Source: Macrothele yani
Taxonomy: Eukaryota > Arthropoda > Arachnida > Araneae > Macrothelidae
Assembly (NCBI GenBank): GCA_039090855.1
Contig: CM076996.1
Span: 50,062,469 to 50,126,468, forward strand
Length of the DNA: 64,000 nt
Direction of reading: 5' to 3'
Below the pieces are notes generated by a model. The model made no database searches. It was not told where the DNA came from and saw only the letters and a program-made list of their open reading frames with translations. A program made the position numbers and the translations under genes. Below, piece by piece: positions 9,231-19,575 of this stretch. Each line of letters begins with the position of its first letter. Within the stretch, counting starts at the first letter, position 1.

Positions 9231-9647
9231 TCAGATCTGAGTTGATCGAAGAATGTCCAGCTTTTTACAATGTTTTTCACTCAGAATCGCTTCCTCTCTT
9301 GAAATTAGGGCATTCACTTTTCGGAGAAGTATGTCAAATAAAATGGGTGGGACTATAGTCTCTAACTCCTGGTATTGTCTGAAAGATCTGTAATGCAATT
9401 TCATTACCATAATTCTTTTTTCCCGCAGTAGATGCGGCAGTGTTATTTGTATTAGCTCTTTCTTACGTTGCTGGAACCAGTCGTCGTTGAACACTGACTT
9501 AAATTGTAGAAACTTCGGAATGAGGTGGACTTCTTTGCAGGATATCAGGAACTCCAGGTTTGCGGTCTCCCTCGCTAACGTTAGTCGGGACTTCCTATAA
9601 AGTTTAAAAATCGATGTTTCCATGCCCGGATGTGGCATCGGTAACAT
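9231..9647 (-). pseudogene. PLE N-terminal region ORF
   Basis: A 138-residue frame upstream of the RT on the same strand (starts MLPMPHPGMETS). It is helix-rich and charged, with FNDDWFQQRKKEL and a long Lys/Arg/Glu stretch. This is the position of the N-terminal extension of PLE proteins, before the RT. It has no recognised domain. It ends at a stop about 180 bases before the RT frame, so the protein is broken here. Confidence 0.6.
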
Positions 9648-9670
9648 TATTTTTCAAACACCACAATATG

Positions 9671-9857
9671 AATATTCTAGAAACGCATATAGCGTACTAA
9701 ATCCGTTTATTTCTTATGGTGTAGTAATCACAGAGATTCGCCAAGCTTTCGCACTCCACTGGGAGGCTTTTTCAAGACAACGGTAGACATAAAAATGCAG
9801 GCAATTGCAATAGATAAGGAACAAAGATGATTTTTGAAAGTAACGTGGGTGATATCA
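9671..9857 (-). repeat. Right LTR-like direct repeat of the PLE
   Basis: The same 187-bp sequence as 6792-6978 with scattered substitutions, in direct orientation 2879 bp away. It ends in GATATCA, as does the left copy. Confidence 0.85.
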
Positions 9858-9975
9858 AAATATATATATATATATTTTGATATCACCTAGTCCTTCATTC
9901 TCAAAATATATATATATATTTTGATATATTCTAGTCCTTCATTCTCGCTTCTAGTCCTTCATTCTCTGCTCCGTC
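9851..9975. repeat. AT palindrome and short tandem repeat
   Basis: 9851-9884 is a perfect 34-bp palindrome, GATATCAAAA(TA)n then its complement. A similar AT palindrome follows near 9902-9926, and the 15-base motif TAGTCCTTCATTCTC occurs three times (about 9889-9975). The repeat abuts the end of the PLE. Confidence 0.8.
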
Positions 9976-10459
9976 ACCCAAGGCATGATAGGGAAATGCT
10001 TGTCCCCTTGACACGGACACCATGCCACCATGCCACTGTCTGTGGACAGAATAAGTGACTGAACCACCTTCTCTCTCCTTTCTTCAAATTCGAGACCATT
10101 GTTGAAGGTCTTTTAGCAGGTAATCAGTGAGAATGAATTAGGGTCAATCATCACCTCTAAATAGCCACTTTGAATAACAAAGCTAAGAAGAAGGTAACGC
10201 GTTCTGAGGTGCAGGTTTACTCTTTCCAGCCGCGTTCCACTCACAGCGAATTTATTCGTTCGAGCTGATATCAATCCATTTTAACCCGAGGTAATTCGTT
10301 CCAGCCGGTTAAAGGTTCAAATGAATCCCTAGAAAGCAAAATTTTCACACAAAATGTTTTATTATACATGAGAAAAAGAAGCAGTTCTGGGAAAAGTCAG
10401 TCGACTCCAGTTTCTTTTTCTGCAGTATTTTTACATATCGCATGCTCTTTGTTTTTATA
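9976..10459. other. No gene seen
   Basis: 484 bases between the PLE and the Tc1 left end. I see short direct repeats such as CCATGCCACCATGCCA but no ORF, RNA gene or element border. Confidence 0.5.
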
Positions 10460-10616
10460 AGCACACCGGACAAAAAATTAATTATCCCTCACAGAAATGA
10501 CAGTAGGTGGATACTGATTGCACAGAGGGCGCCGTGATAGCTTTATTATGAGATAATAGCACTGACGCGGTCTACAGGATCATTTCTGTCTCGCGTAGTG
10601 GTGAAGAGCAACGTAT

Positions 10617-11350
10617 GTGCTGAATTTAATCTGCAATATGGGTCGTAAGACAGACGTGTGGGGAAAAGGAGCCATCGTGTTAGGCCGTGCCCACAGATAC
10701 AAAAAGAATGAAGTCGCCCAGTTTTTTGTTGTGTCGAAGCGTACTATCCATAGGGTCTACAAACGGTGGTGTCGTTCGCAGGCAACTGCAAATATGCGAC
10801 GTAACTGTGGCTGGAAAATGATTCTCACCAACACGGACCGCTGCCATGTTTCATGCCTAGTAACTGAAAATTGGTTTCAAACCAGGCAACAATTGCTCCA
10901 AACAGTCAATGAAAGTCCACTCCAACCAATTTTAGAAAGGACATTGCGACGAGAACTGCATGCGATGGACATATGGAGCTGATTACTACGGAAGAGGTCT
11001 CTTTTAACAGCAAGTCACAAATCGTACGTTATCAATGAGCTCAGAGGCACCAAAACTTTACTGTGGAGGATTGGAAATGAGTAATTTGGTCTGATGAGTC
11101 TCGTGTTTGTTTGTACTCCAATAATGGGTGGCGGTGAGCGCATCGGAGGCCCAATGAAGCATTTAATCCTGATTGTGTCGAAGGTGTTGATCAAGCTGCA
11201 GAGGGTTCTGTGATGTTTTGGGGATGTTTTTCGTACCACGAAATGGGCCCTCTCGTTGCAGAGGTGATGAATTTGAACCAGCATGCGTACCTCCGATTTC
11301 TGAATGACGAAGTGTTGCCCTTTGCCCTACATCTCCAGGAGCAGCATCAC
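10617..11350 (+). pseudogene. Tc1-like transposase, N-terminal two thirds
   Basis: The frame 10617-10982 holds the paired-type DNA-binding region with a helix-turn-helix (KKNEVAQFFVVSKRTIHRVYKRW). A stop follows. Broken frames from 10983 to 11350 show the start of the catalytic core, including a WSDESRV-like first catalytic Asp at about 11090 and the FWGCFSYHEMGPL strand at about 11215. The reading is cut at 11350 by the LTR retrotransposon. Tc1 transposases bind the terminal repeats and cut and paste the element into TA sites. Confidence 0.8.
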
Positions 11351-11451
11351 TGTGACGATCTCTGCGAAAGAGAGGTATTTATAAATATTTAAATAAGATT
11401 TAAATATTCAATTGATGTATTATTCAAATTTGCCTTACAGTGATGAATATT

Positions 11452-11482
<31 letters not shown>

Positions 11483-11984
11483 ACGTAGGTGTTTCAGTAA
11501 CAGCAGTGTAAGATATATATTGTAAAAGAACGGACAATTTATGCATATAAAACACTGTTGGACATTTTGTGAAACTTCTCCTGAAAGACGCCGTGCGGTT
11601 TGAACTGTTTTAAGAAGGGTGTCGTAAGTACATGGTGATATTCTGTATGCTTTCTTACATGGTGGAAGGCAGAACCAAAGGGACATTTGTTACGAGGTGT
11701 CAACAATGCGACCCCCAAACGTGGAGGGGTTCGCGGGGAGAGAGAGATGATGGGAACATTCGAAGTTGCTATGAGGAGGAGAAAGAGCTCTTTTTATGTT
11801 CGGCGGATGATAACTTCACGAACGTCAAAATGCAAATACATACTTCTGTAAATAAAATAGTCTCCCAAAATTCAATAAATGGTTGCAATCTCATCTAGTA
11901 TTTTCTCGAAAGCCGTATACTGTAAAGGACGAAATGAACCAAGTTGGGGGCCTGGAACCCACAGGCTCGCTAGAACATCTCACA
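11351..11984 (+). repeat. 5' LTR of the Gmr1-like element
   Basis: 634 bp, TGTGACGATC...TCTCACA. It contains a (GT)n microsatellite (about 11456-11482) and an AATAAA at 11873-11878 as a likely polyadenylation signal. It aligns over its length with 18684-19300. Confidence 0.93.
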
Positions 11985-11985
11985 C

Positions 11986-12003
11986 TGGCGCAGATCGCCA
12001 CGG
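11986..12003 (+). other. Primer-binding site of the Gmr1-like element
   Basis: TGGCGCAGATCGCCACGG starts one base after the 5' LTR. The TGGCGCAG start is like that of elements primed by tRNA-Ser; the exact tRNA is not resolved. Confidence 0.7.
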
Positions 12004-12098
12004 ATCCGTCCCGAACAAATGATGAATAGGAACAGTGTTCGCCCATCGCCCGGGAAAGAGGGAAAACCCGAAAAAGAATTTAAGTGGCGAATGAATCG

Positions 12099-12190
12099 AC
12101 AGTATCGCTGGAATTACGGTTCTACAGTATCGCTGGAATTACGCATCTACAGTATCGCTGGAATTACGCATATACAGTATCGCTGAAATT
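12099..12190 (+). repeat. 25-bp tandem repeat in the leader, four copies
   Basis: The unit begins ACAGTATCGCTGGAATTACG and starts at 12099, 12124, 12149 and 12174. It lies in the non-coding leader of the Gmr1-like element. The related fragment near 52.1 kb keeps only diverged traces of it. Confidence 0.85.
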
Positions 12191-12530
12191 GAATGAATCG
12201 GAACAACTTTTCTTCATACTGGAATTAAATGAATCGGCACTGTCGCTGAAAAAAAAACCTGACGGATTTTATACGTATATAAGAAACCAACAGTGGCAGG
12301 AGCTACCGACATAGTTGGAGTTGTTGGATTGCATATAAAGGAACGCTGAAATCCACGCATGGACCGATACAAGGAACTGGTGGACGCATGTAAGGGACCA
12401 ATTATTTATGGATGAGGTGTCACCCTGTCGCTGGACTAGATATAAAGTTGGAGAAAGAAACTGTGATTCCGTTTATTTGATGGGACACTAACTGGATACT
12501 GCTGTGGAGATGTCTACGTTGGATAATGGG

Positions 12531-12540
12531 GTAAGTTGCT
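12531..12540 (+). promoter_or_regulatory. Candidate 5' splice donor in the leader
   Basis: GGGG|GTAAGTTG-type sequence: ATGGG then GTAAGTTG at 12531. The same GGGGTAAGTTG and its flanks are preserved in the diverged fragment on the minus strand near 51742-51752. A donor kept in two copies suggests a spliced leader or subgenomic RNA. No acceptor is assigned. Confidence 0.4.
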
Positions 12541-12663
12541 TTTAGTCCCAATTTAAATAGAGCCATTTGAAAAAAATATGTACAAGTGGGAACACACATG
12601 TTTAAGAGTAGGAAAAAGTAGGGAGATTGTAGGATATTGCTTAGTGATTAGGAGCGAAAACTT

Positions 12664-13375
12664 AGAATGAATAAACCAGTGTTTCGGATGATTTTTTTTG
12701 TATGAGTATCAGTGTTCTTTAATATGTTTATATGGCAGTATATCGATTTATTTTGTGGTATTAATTTAAGTAAAGTGTAAGCGCGAGATGAAAGAGTTTT
12801 ATGTGGTATTTGTGAAAAGGGAAAACAAGTGTAACCTGAATATATCAGTGCTTTGGATGAATTGATTTTTTTTTAATCAGTATCAGTGTTCTTTAAAGTG
12901 TTCTATGGTTCATGTGGCAGTAAATCAAGTTATGTGGTGGTGTTAGTGTAAATGAAGTGTGGGCAAGAAATGAAATATTTTGGATTTTTGAAAAGGAAGA
13001 ACAGATTCAGCCTGAATTCTTCCAGTTTAAATGTAAAGGGGAAGTATGTATAAAGAATAAAATTCTTTGGAAACTGGTATAAATGAAAAAGTTGTGAAGA
13101 GGAATGATATCAATTAAAATGTTGTAAAGAAAATGGTATAAACAAAAGGGTATAAACAGAATGGTGTAAAGAAAATGGTATAAAGAAAAATGGTGTGAAG
13201 AAAAATGATGTAAAGATAATTTTATAAAGAAAATGGTGTGAAGAAAATGGTGTAAAGAAAAACGATGTAAAGATAATGGAATAAAGAAAATGGTTTAAAG
13301 AAAATGGTATAAAGAATAACGGTAGAAAGTATAATGGTATAAAGAATAATTGTATAAAGAAAAAGGTATAGAAGT
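12664..13375 (+). repeat. Leader repeats: two ~170-bp units, then a ~14-bp minisatellite
   Basis: Two imperfect units (from about 12664 and 12833) share CAGTGTTTCGGATG / CAGTGCTTTGGATG and ATCAGTGTTCTTTAA, about 169 bp apart. From about 13100 to 13375 there are some 20 degenerate copies of AAAATGGTATAAAG. No protein-like frame runs through it. It lies between the candidate splice donor and gag. Confidence 0.8.
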
Positions 13376-13548
13376 AATACACGTAATTGCATATTACCTT
13401 ATTTAAGGTTATCTGATGCAACTGATAAATGTTACGATAGAAGTAACGTGTAAACCAAAATGATTTTATGCTCATTTGCTAATACTGGTGATCAATAATT
13501 TTATTAGTTACCTGTTAGGAGAGTGTTATAACAGTGAATATTGTAATC

Positions 13549-14768
13549 ATGCTTCGAAAGACTAGGAGAGAAACAGATTCAGAGAAACAGGATGAAGTAT
13601 CTGATCGTGAAAGTGGTGGTGAGGAAGAAATTATGTCAGGTGATGCTGAAACGATGGTAGCAAGAGCTAGGTTGCTAAAAGTGGAATTAGAGAGGGAAAC
13701 GTTTTTATAGGAAAGGTCTCAAAAAGAAGCTGAAATGGCTATAAAGAAACAGGAACTGGAATTAAGATCAAAGCAAATGGATATGGATCATGTGGTAAGG
13801 TTAAAGGAATTAGAGTTAGCATTGCAATCGGGTAACATGCGAATTGGGAATATGGTAAGCAATTCAGAAGCCATGGTATCACAGAATAATGAATTTTTTA
13901 AATATGTAAATCTTTTGAAAGGTGTTTTGTTGAAACCTCCTTCTAGAGCAGAGGAGTGGCCATTTTTTTTACCATGCTGAAACCATGTTCAAGCTATATG
14001 AGGTACCAGGTGAGTATCAAGGAAAAGTGATATTGCAAACTTTGCAGGGGTATGTACGTCATTTTGCTGCAACATTGGGAAAGGAAAAGCTGGAAAATTA
14101 TGTTGATATTAAAGAAGCCGTGTTAAAGAAATTTGAAATCACTCACTCCTCTACAACATAATAAAAAAACTTAGGACAATGTGTAAAGAAACCAGAAGAA
14201 TCTTATAATGAAAGTCAACGCTGCACTAGAATTTCACTTGGAATCAAGAGAAATAACGACTTTGGCAGAGTTGAAAGATTTATTAGTGGCAGATCAAGTA
14301 AAGGATGATTTGCCAAATCCCATAAAATCACATGTGTTGTTAAAGGAAACCGAGAAATGGTTAAAAACGACCGAGTTAACTAGCGACGCTGATCATTTTG
14401 TTGCTACTATGCCAAAGGGAGGAGATCAGGAATTTGATAACTGAAATAAGCTGACTCCGAAAGTAAAAGAAATTGGAAGATTTGAGAAGGTTGATTATAA
14501 CAGAAATAGAAATGATTTTCGCAAGAATAAGACGGTAGGAAATGTATGCGGAGGTCGAGTGCAGACACAAGCATCCTTTGACAACAGGATTTTAAATAAA
14601 AGATGGAAAACGAGGGCTTCGAATAGTATGGAGAAAGTTCCGTGCTTTCTATATGGATTAATGAGTCATGTAAAGAGACGATGTCCCCAGAATCCAGGTT
14701 CCGAAGTTACTCACCGATCAAGATCCCAAGAGAAAAGGATAAGTGAAAATAAGGAAGAAAAAGATTGA
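13549..14768 (+). pseudogene. Gmr1-like gag, degenerate
   Basis: The ATG at 13549 opens a charged frame (MLRKTRRETD) that has an in-frame TAG at 13708 and resumes as an alpha-helical, coiled-coil-like stretch (KKQELELRSKQMDMDHVVRLKELELAL, here 13735-13980). Further frames at 14208-14444 and 14559-14768 continue it with shifts between. The last carries a zinc-knuckle remnant, CFLYGLMSHVKRRC, in which the second Cys is Tyr. This is the normal layout of gag: a coiled-coil or matrix region, capsid, then nucleocapsid. At least three breaks make it non-functional. Confidence 0.75.
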
Positions 14769-15076
14769 ATGAAGTGTGTATAAAATTGAATGTACCGGAA
14801 GTGCCAAAATGGAGATCAGAAGGAATTCCATCGGGTAAAACAGAGTCAGAATTATCTAGAGTAAATTTAAGCATAGAAGGAAATTGCTTTAGAGGAATTA
14901 TTGATTCAGGAGCACAAATTTGTGTTATAAGGAGAGAGTTTGTCCCGGATAGATATTTGGAGACCGGAGGAAAAATATTTGTGCATCCGGCTATTGGATC
15001 GTCAGTAGAAGCGAAGCTGGTATCAGTTCCGTTGAGCTTATCAACGCCACCGACGGATATTCAACCTCATGTTTAA
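14765..15076 (+). pseudogene. Gmr1-like retropepsin (aspartic protease)
   Basis: A 103-residue frame overlapping the end of gag. It contains the active-site motif FRGIIDSGAQICVI (about residues 43-56), where DSG is the catalytic triad that works as a homodimer to cleave the polyprotein. The flap and C-terminal regions are less clear. It ends at a stop (15076) before a non-coding-looking stretch that holds a long hairpin. Position directly after gag is standard. Confidence 0.8.
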
Positions 15077-15142
15077 GTTTATGCTGCAGTGGTGGAGGAT
15101 TTAAACGAGAAGCTTTAATCACGCCACACGTATATAAGACGC

Positions 15143-15196
15143 TTTTCCCGTCCGGCGAATAACACAGGCAAATGTGTTATTCGCCGGACGGGAAAA
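15143..15196 (+). repeat. 24-bp perfect hairpin between protease and integrase
   Basis: Arms 15143-15166 (starts TTTTCCCGTCCGGCGAATAA) and 15173-15196 are exact reverse complements around a 6-base loop (GGCAAA). On RNA it would form a very stable stem. It lies in a stop-rich interval (15077-15486) between the protease and integrase frames. Confidence 0.9.
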
Positions 15197-15486
15197 AGGT
15201 CCCATTCCACCCGGATCGAAGAGCAAAGAAGATGCGGGGTAAGAAACTAGCGCGTCCCCAAGCAGACCACCGCAATTCAGTGACCAGAGCTGGGAGAAAG
15301 TGAAAGGCCATTGATAATGACAATACCGAACAAAGTGAAGACTCATTGACCGGAGACTGTGAAAATTTACACCCGGAATCTCCGAGCCAGAAGTTTAGGA
15401 GGCAACATACACATTGTGAGACCTTGAAAAGGAATTTTACTGACGCACATCGAAATTAAAATAGTTACTGGATTGACTCAGGAATA

Positions 15487-16697
15487 TTGTATCATACGGG
15501 AAATTTAAATGGGCAGAAATTTAACCAGTTAGTTATTCCTGTGTCCCGAAGGTTAGAAATAATGAAATTGTCTCACCAAACGTTACCTGGGGGTAATTTA
15601 GCAGCGAAAAAGACGGCGGATAGAATAAAGATTTCGTTTTGGTGGGATGGATTAACGAAAGATGTGAAAATTTTTTGTGAAACTTGTGAGGATTGTCAAT
15701 TGCGCCGATGTGTAAGGATATGTGATAGAGCACCGATCGAGCCTATAGGTAGGCCAGAGTTACCGTTTCAGTGTGTAAATGTGGATGTTGTTGGACCGAT
15801 AGAGCCCATGTCTTTACAAGGACATAAGTATTTGTTATGTTTCATGGACCAGCATAGTAGGTGGCCGGAAGCGGTATCTTTAAAATCATTGACAGCTAAA
15901 GCTACTTGTGAAACATTTTTAGAAGTGTTCATGCGTACCGGAGTACCAAGTGCAATTATGATGGATAACGGTACTAATTTTAAGTCGCGATTAACCCAGG
16001 AATTTTTGAAACATTTAGGAGCATCTCCGAGGCTTATAACGTTAGGTTATGCCCAGACTAATGGGTTAGCAGAACACATCATGCGATTCGAACCCAAGGC
16101 CGTGCTTAGCAGCGTCAGTTGCCCTTCCTTTTATGGGCGTATCGTGAGGTACCAAATAGCACGACAGGAATATCACCGTTCATGCTCATGTATGGACGCA
16201 TGCCAATCGGGCCCCTGGCAATTTTAAAACCCTGCTGGGAGGATGGTTTAATTCTACCACAAGGAGTAGGAGAATCGATAAGTGAATACCTAGAGCGATT
16301 GAAGGAAAATTTAAATAATGCAGAGAAATGTGTTAAAGACCAAGCGGAGGAACAACAGAGGAAGTATGCATACTATCACAATTTGCGGTCTACAGAGAGA
16401 AATTTTGAAGTAGGGGATGAGGTGATTGTGCTGATCCCAGATTCTACAAATAAACTATGTTCAAGATGGATGGGACCCGAAGAAATTGTTGATAGAAAAT
16501 CACAGCATTCATACTTAGTGAAACTGCCAGATGGAAGTAAAAGGCATCTCCATCAAAACAAACTGAAAAAGTATATTCCACCGATAAATGCAGTTGCAAT
16601 AATTTATGAAAATGATGAGGAATTTGAAGAAATACCACCGGTTCCTGTAGGAGAAAGGCCAAAGGCAAAAGAAACTTTGATTTCTGTTAAGGACTAG
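15487..16697 (+). pseudogene. Gmr1-like integrase
   Basis: Two overlapping frames (15487-16227 and 16119-16697) form one integrase with a frameshift at about 16100-16120. The zinc-binding region is HQTLPGGNLAAKKT...CETCEDC; the usual second His is Asn here. The catalytic core has VDVVGPIEP (first Asp), MMDNGTNFKS (second Asp) and TNGLAEHIM (Glu). The second frame carries FLLWAYREVPNSTTGISPF, then a C-terminal domain LCSRWMGPEEIVDRK...YLVKLPDGSKR. Integrase comes before RT, unlike typical Gypsy. The enzyme would insert the cDNA and make the 5-bp duplication seen. Confidence 0.88.
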
Positions 16698-18121
16698 TGG
16701 ACACATTTAAATGCATCACAACGAGAGGAGCAGGTGCAGGTACTTTTGAAATATCATGAAGTGTTTAACGGAGAAATAAAACGTATTAAGGTTGGAAGCC
16801 ACGTATTTCGACCAAAGCCAGGAGTAGAAAGGAAGCAGCCAAAAATTTATAAAGTGCCAGAAGCTTTGAAATCCGAAGTAAAAACCAAATAGAAGATTTG
16901 ACAACAGGAGGATTAATTGAACCTTCAAGTGCGGAAGTGGCATATCCATTAATTTGTGTACCTAAGGCTGACTCATCGATTCGTATCTGCGTGGATTTCA
17001 GAGGGCTGAACGCCGAGAGTAACATAGTTCCATTTCCAATGCATAATGCAACCGAGTTACGCTATAAAGCTGGAGCCGCTAGATATCTGACAACCTTAGA
17101 TATTTTGCAAGGTTACTGGGAAATTCTCATGGAAAAAGAGAGTAAGGAGTTAACATCTTTTGGGTCACCGAAAGGCCAGTATCAGTTTATTGTCATGCCA
17201 TATGGATTAGCAGGAGCAGCAGTAACGTTCTAGAAAGCTATTAATATTGCTCTTAGATCTCACCAAGAATATGCCAAGAGTTATATAGATGACATAATAA
17301 TTTTCTCGGAAACATGGAAATAGCACTTGGATCATATAGCTGCAGTACTCAATACTTTGCGACAGCTAAATTTTGCAGGAAATTTAAATAAGTACTCTTT
17401 TGCAAAATCAGAAATTAAGTACCTTTGTCATGGGGTCGGCTCAGGTAAACATGGACCTGATCCCGATAAGATATCAGTGATGAAAAATTTGCAGCGACCA
17501 AAGACGAAACAAGATTTGAGATCAGCTTTAGGATTGTTTAACTATTACAGGGAATATATTTCAAATTATTCTATATTGGCTAAACCACATGCAGGTTTAA
17601 CAAAGAAATCTGTAGCAAATAATATCCCATGGTCAGCAGACGCTGACAGTTGCTTTACAGAATTGAAAGACGCTTTGTGTAAGGTTACATATTTCAGTAC
17701 TCCTGATTTGAGTAAGCCCTTCGAGATAAGCTGTGATGCGTCTTCAGTAGGAATCGCAGCTTGCCTCGGGCAAAGGGATGACAATGGAAATGTTCGTCCA
17801 ATAACTTTCATCAGTCGTAAGTTAACAGAAGCACAGAAAGAGAAGCTTACGCAGAGAAAGGGGAGCTTACACAGAGAAAGATAAGCTTATGCATCTATTT
17901 ATGCTCTAGAAAAATTTGAAATGTGGACCTATGGAGTACACATTACTCTCTGTAGTGATCACAATCCTTTGAAATACCTAATAGAAGGCATTTCTAAAAA
18001 TGCAAGATTACACAGATGGGCATTAGCAATAGCTCGTTACAATGTAACAATTAGTCATAAGTCTGGGAAGGCTAATTTTGATGCGGATTCCCTCTCTAGA
18101 CTCGGACATGAGAATGCGTAG
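16698..18121 (+). pseudogene. Gmr1-like reverse transcriptase and RNase H
   Basis: Broken frames from 16698. The RT begins around EVFNGEIKRI and GLIEPSSAEVAYPLICVPK (16898-17233), with the LTTLDILQGYWEI and FGSPKGQYQFIVMPYGLAGA motifs. The catalytic YIDDIIIFSETW is at about 17281-17320, between two stop codons. The 17327-17884 frame carries the connection (LGLFNYYREYISNYS) and the start of RNase H (FEISCDASSVGIAACLGQ). RNase H ends in 17921-18121 (LCSDHNPLKYL...DADSLSRL). A short in-frame triplication of about 20 bp (AGCTTACGCAGAGAAAG) disrupts RNase H at 17843-17890. Sequence type is Gypsy, but it lies downstream of integrase and ends pol. Confidence 0.88.
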
Positions 18122-18661
18122 AGGTTACCAAAATAAGAAAAAAGAAGAGGAGAAAATTCCATTGTAAATGAGTTATCAGTAAACGTTCAGTGTGTATCAG
18201 TATTGTGTGCAATTAATGTAAGTGATAAAAGTTAACCAAGAGATAATCATATTTCCTTGTGTAATATTATTTTTTGCGACAATTTTATATTTGATAGGTG
18301 CAATGTTTGATGCTATATGTATGTTATGTTGGTAAAGTAAAGTTACCACGTCTATGCTAAGAGTAACTGCTCAATGAATGGAGAACGGAAAAAGAGTTAT
18401 TATTGGTAATGTCAGATTCTTGAGAGGAATAACTCCTGCCCAAGTGAATGGAAAATGTTGTCTGAGTGAAATTTAATGCTATTTGTGTATGTTAAAAATG
18501 AAGTAGTTAGATGATGGGACATAAACAGCAATACACACAGCACAGTAAGGTGCATTGAATATTTTAAATTGCTTTGGCTCTTAGTTTTACAGGGACTAAA
18601 GCAACACCCTTTAGGTTTAAGTGGTTTCCACTTCACGACCTTGGTCGAGTAATGTTAAACC
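18122..18661 (+). other. 3' untranslated region of the Gmr1-like element
   Basis: 540 bases after the RNase H stop, without a convincing ORF, ending at the polypurine tract. Some AT-rich sequence; no repeats noted. Confidence 0.6.
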
Positions 18662-18683
18662 GGAAGTGGAGGGGCGAGGTGAG
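18662..18683 (+). other. Polypurine tract
   Basis: A purine-rich run GGAAGTGGAGGGGCGAGGTG lies immediately before the 3' LTR and would prime plus-strand DNA synthesis. Three pyrimidines interrupt it. Confidence 0.7.
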
Positions 18684-19300
18684 TGTGAGGATCTCTGCGA
18701 ACGAGAGGTCTTTATAAATATTTAAATAAGATTTAAATATTCAATTGATGTATTATTCAAATTTGCCTTACAGTGATGAATATGATCTGTTTTTTTTTGT
18801 GTGTGTATACGTAGGTGTTTAAGTAACGGCAGTGTAATATATATATATATTGTAAGAGAACGAACAATGTATGCTTATAAAACACTGTTGGACATTTTGT
18901 GAAACTTCTCCTGAAAGACGCCATGCTGCTCAAACTGTTTTAAGAGGGGTGTCGTAAGTACATGGTGATATTCTGTAGGCCTTCTTACATGTTGGAAGGC
19001 GGAAACAAAAGGGCATTTGTTACGCGGTGATAACAATGAGGGCCCCAAACGTGGAGGAGTTCGCGGGAAGAGAGACGAGGAGGACATTCGAAGTTGCTAT
19101 GAGGAGGAGAAAGAGCTCTTTTTATGTTCGGCGGCAAACATCAAAATGTAAATACATACTTCTGTAAATAGAATTGTCTCCCAAAATTCAATAAATGGCT
19201 GCAATCTCATCTAGTATTTTCCAGAAGGCAGTATACTGTAAAGGACGAAACGAACGAAGTTGGGGGCCTGGAACCAACAGGCCCGCTAGAACATCTCACA
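18684..19300 (+). repeat. 3' LTR of the Gmr1-like element
   Basis: 617 bp, TGTGAGGATC...TCTCACA, colinear with the 5' LTR but with many substitutions and small indels, including a shorter GT repeat. It contains the AATAAA in TTCAATAAATGGCTGC near 19188. Confidence 0.92.
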
Positions 19301-19305
19301 ATCAC

Positions 19306-19575
19306 ATTGCCACGTCTGTCTTCTAATACTACAATTACCGTGTGCACAGGGCTACAACTGTATCTGAGTGACACGACAAACGATCTGCAACAATGTCTCA
19401 ACACGACTGGCCCGCCAAATCCCCAGATTTAAATCCTATTGAAAATCTGAGGGATCATTTAGAACAGAAAAGGAAATGCCGGAATGAACACCCACGTACT
19501 CTGGCGGAAGTTCGGGACCAATTGACGCACGAGTGGCTGTTAATCAATGTTCAATACATCGTCACCCGTTATTAG
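19306..19575 (+). pseudogene. Tc1-like transposase, C-terminal part
   Basis: Downstream of the retrotransposon the same transposase resumes with DWPAKSPDLNPIENLRDHLEQK, the C-terminal catalytic region of Tc1 proteins, and ends NVQYIVTRY before the right terminal repeat. Together with 10617-11350 it reconstitutes the order of one transposase, but the frames do not join cleanly. Confidence 0.85.

Larger units (their letters stand above)
6792..9857 (-). mobile_element. Penelope-like element (PLE) with direct terminal repeats
   Basis: A minus-strand PLE. Two 187-bp direct repeats (6792-6978 and 9671-9857), about 94% identical by eye, flank a broken reading frame containing a Penelope-type reverse transcriptase and a C-terminal GIY-YIG endonuclease remnant. 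PLEs often sit in tandem or partial-tandem arrays that leave such LTR-like repeats. A SINE (8292-8503) is inserted in the RT. At the right the element meets an AT-rich palindrome (9851-9884), a plausible insertion site. Confidence 0.9.
11351..19300 (+). mobile_element. Gmr1-like LTR retrotransposon (Gypsy sequences, Copia-like domain order)
   Basis: A complete 7950-bp element. The LTRs 11351-11984 and 18684-19300 begin TGTGA and end TCACA. A perfect 5-bp target-site duplication, ATCAC (11346-11350 and 19301-19305), flanks it. A primer-binding site and polypurine tract are present. The coding order is gag, protease, integrase, reverse transcriptase, RNase H. Integrase before RT is the Copia arrangement, yet the RT (YIDDIIIFS), RNase H and integrase read as Gypsy-type. 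This combination defines the Gmr1-like group first described from deuterostomes. All genes contain stops, and the two LTRs differ at many sites, so the copy is old. Confidence 0.9.

Noticed and set aside
11456..11482. (GT)n run as a regulatory element
   Set aside because: A plain microsatellite inside the LTR that differs in length between the two LTRs.
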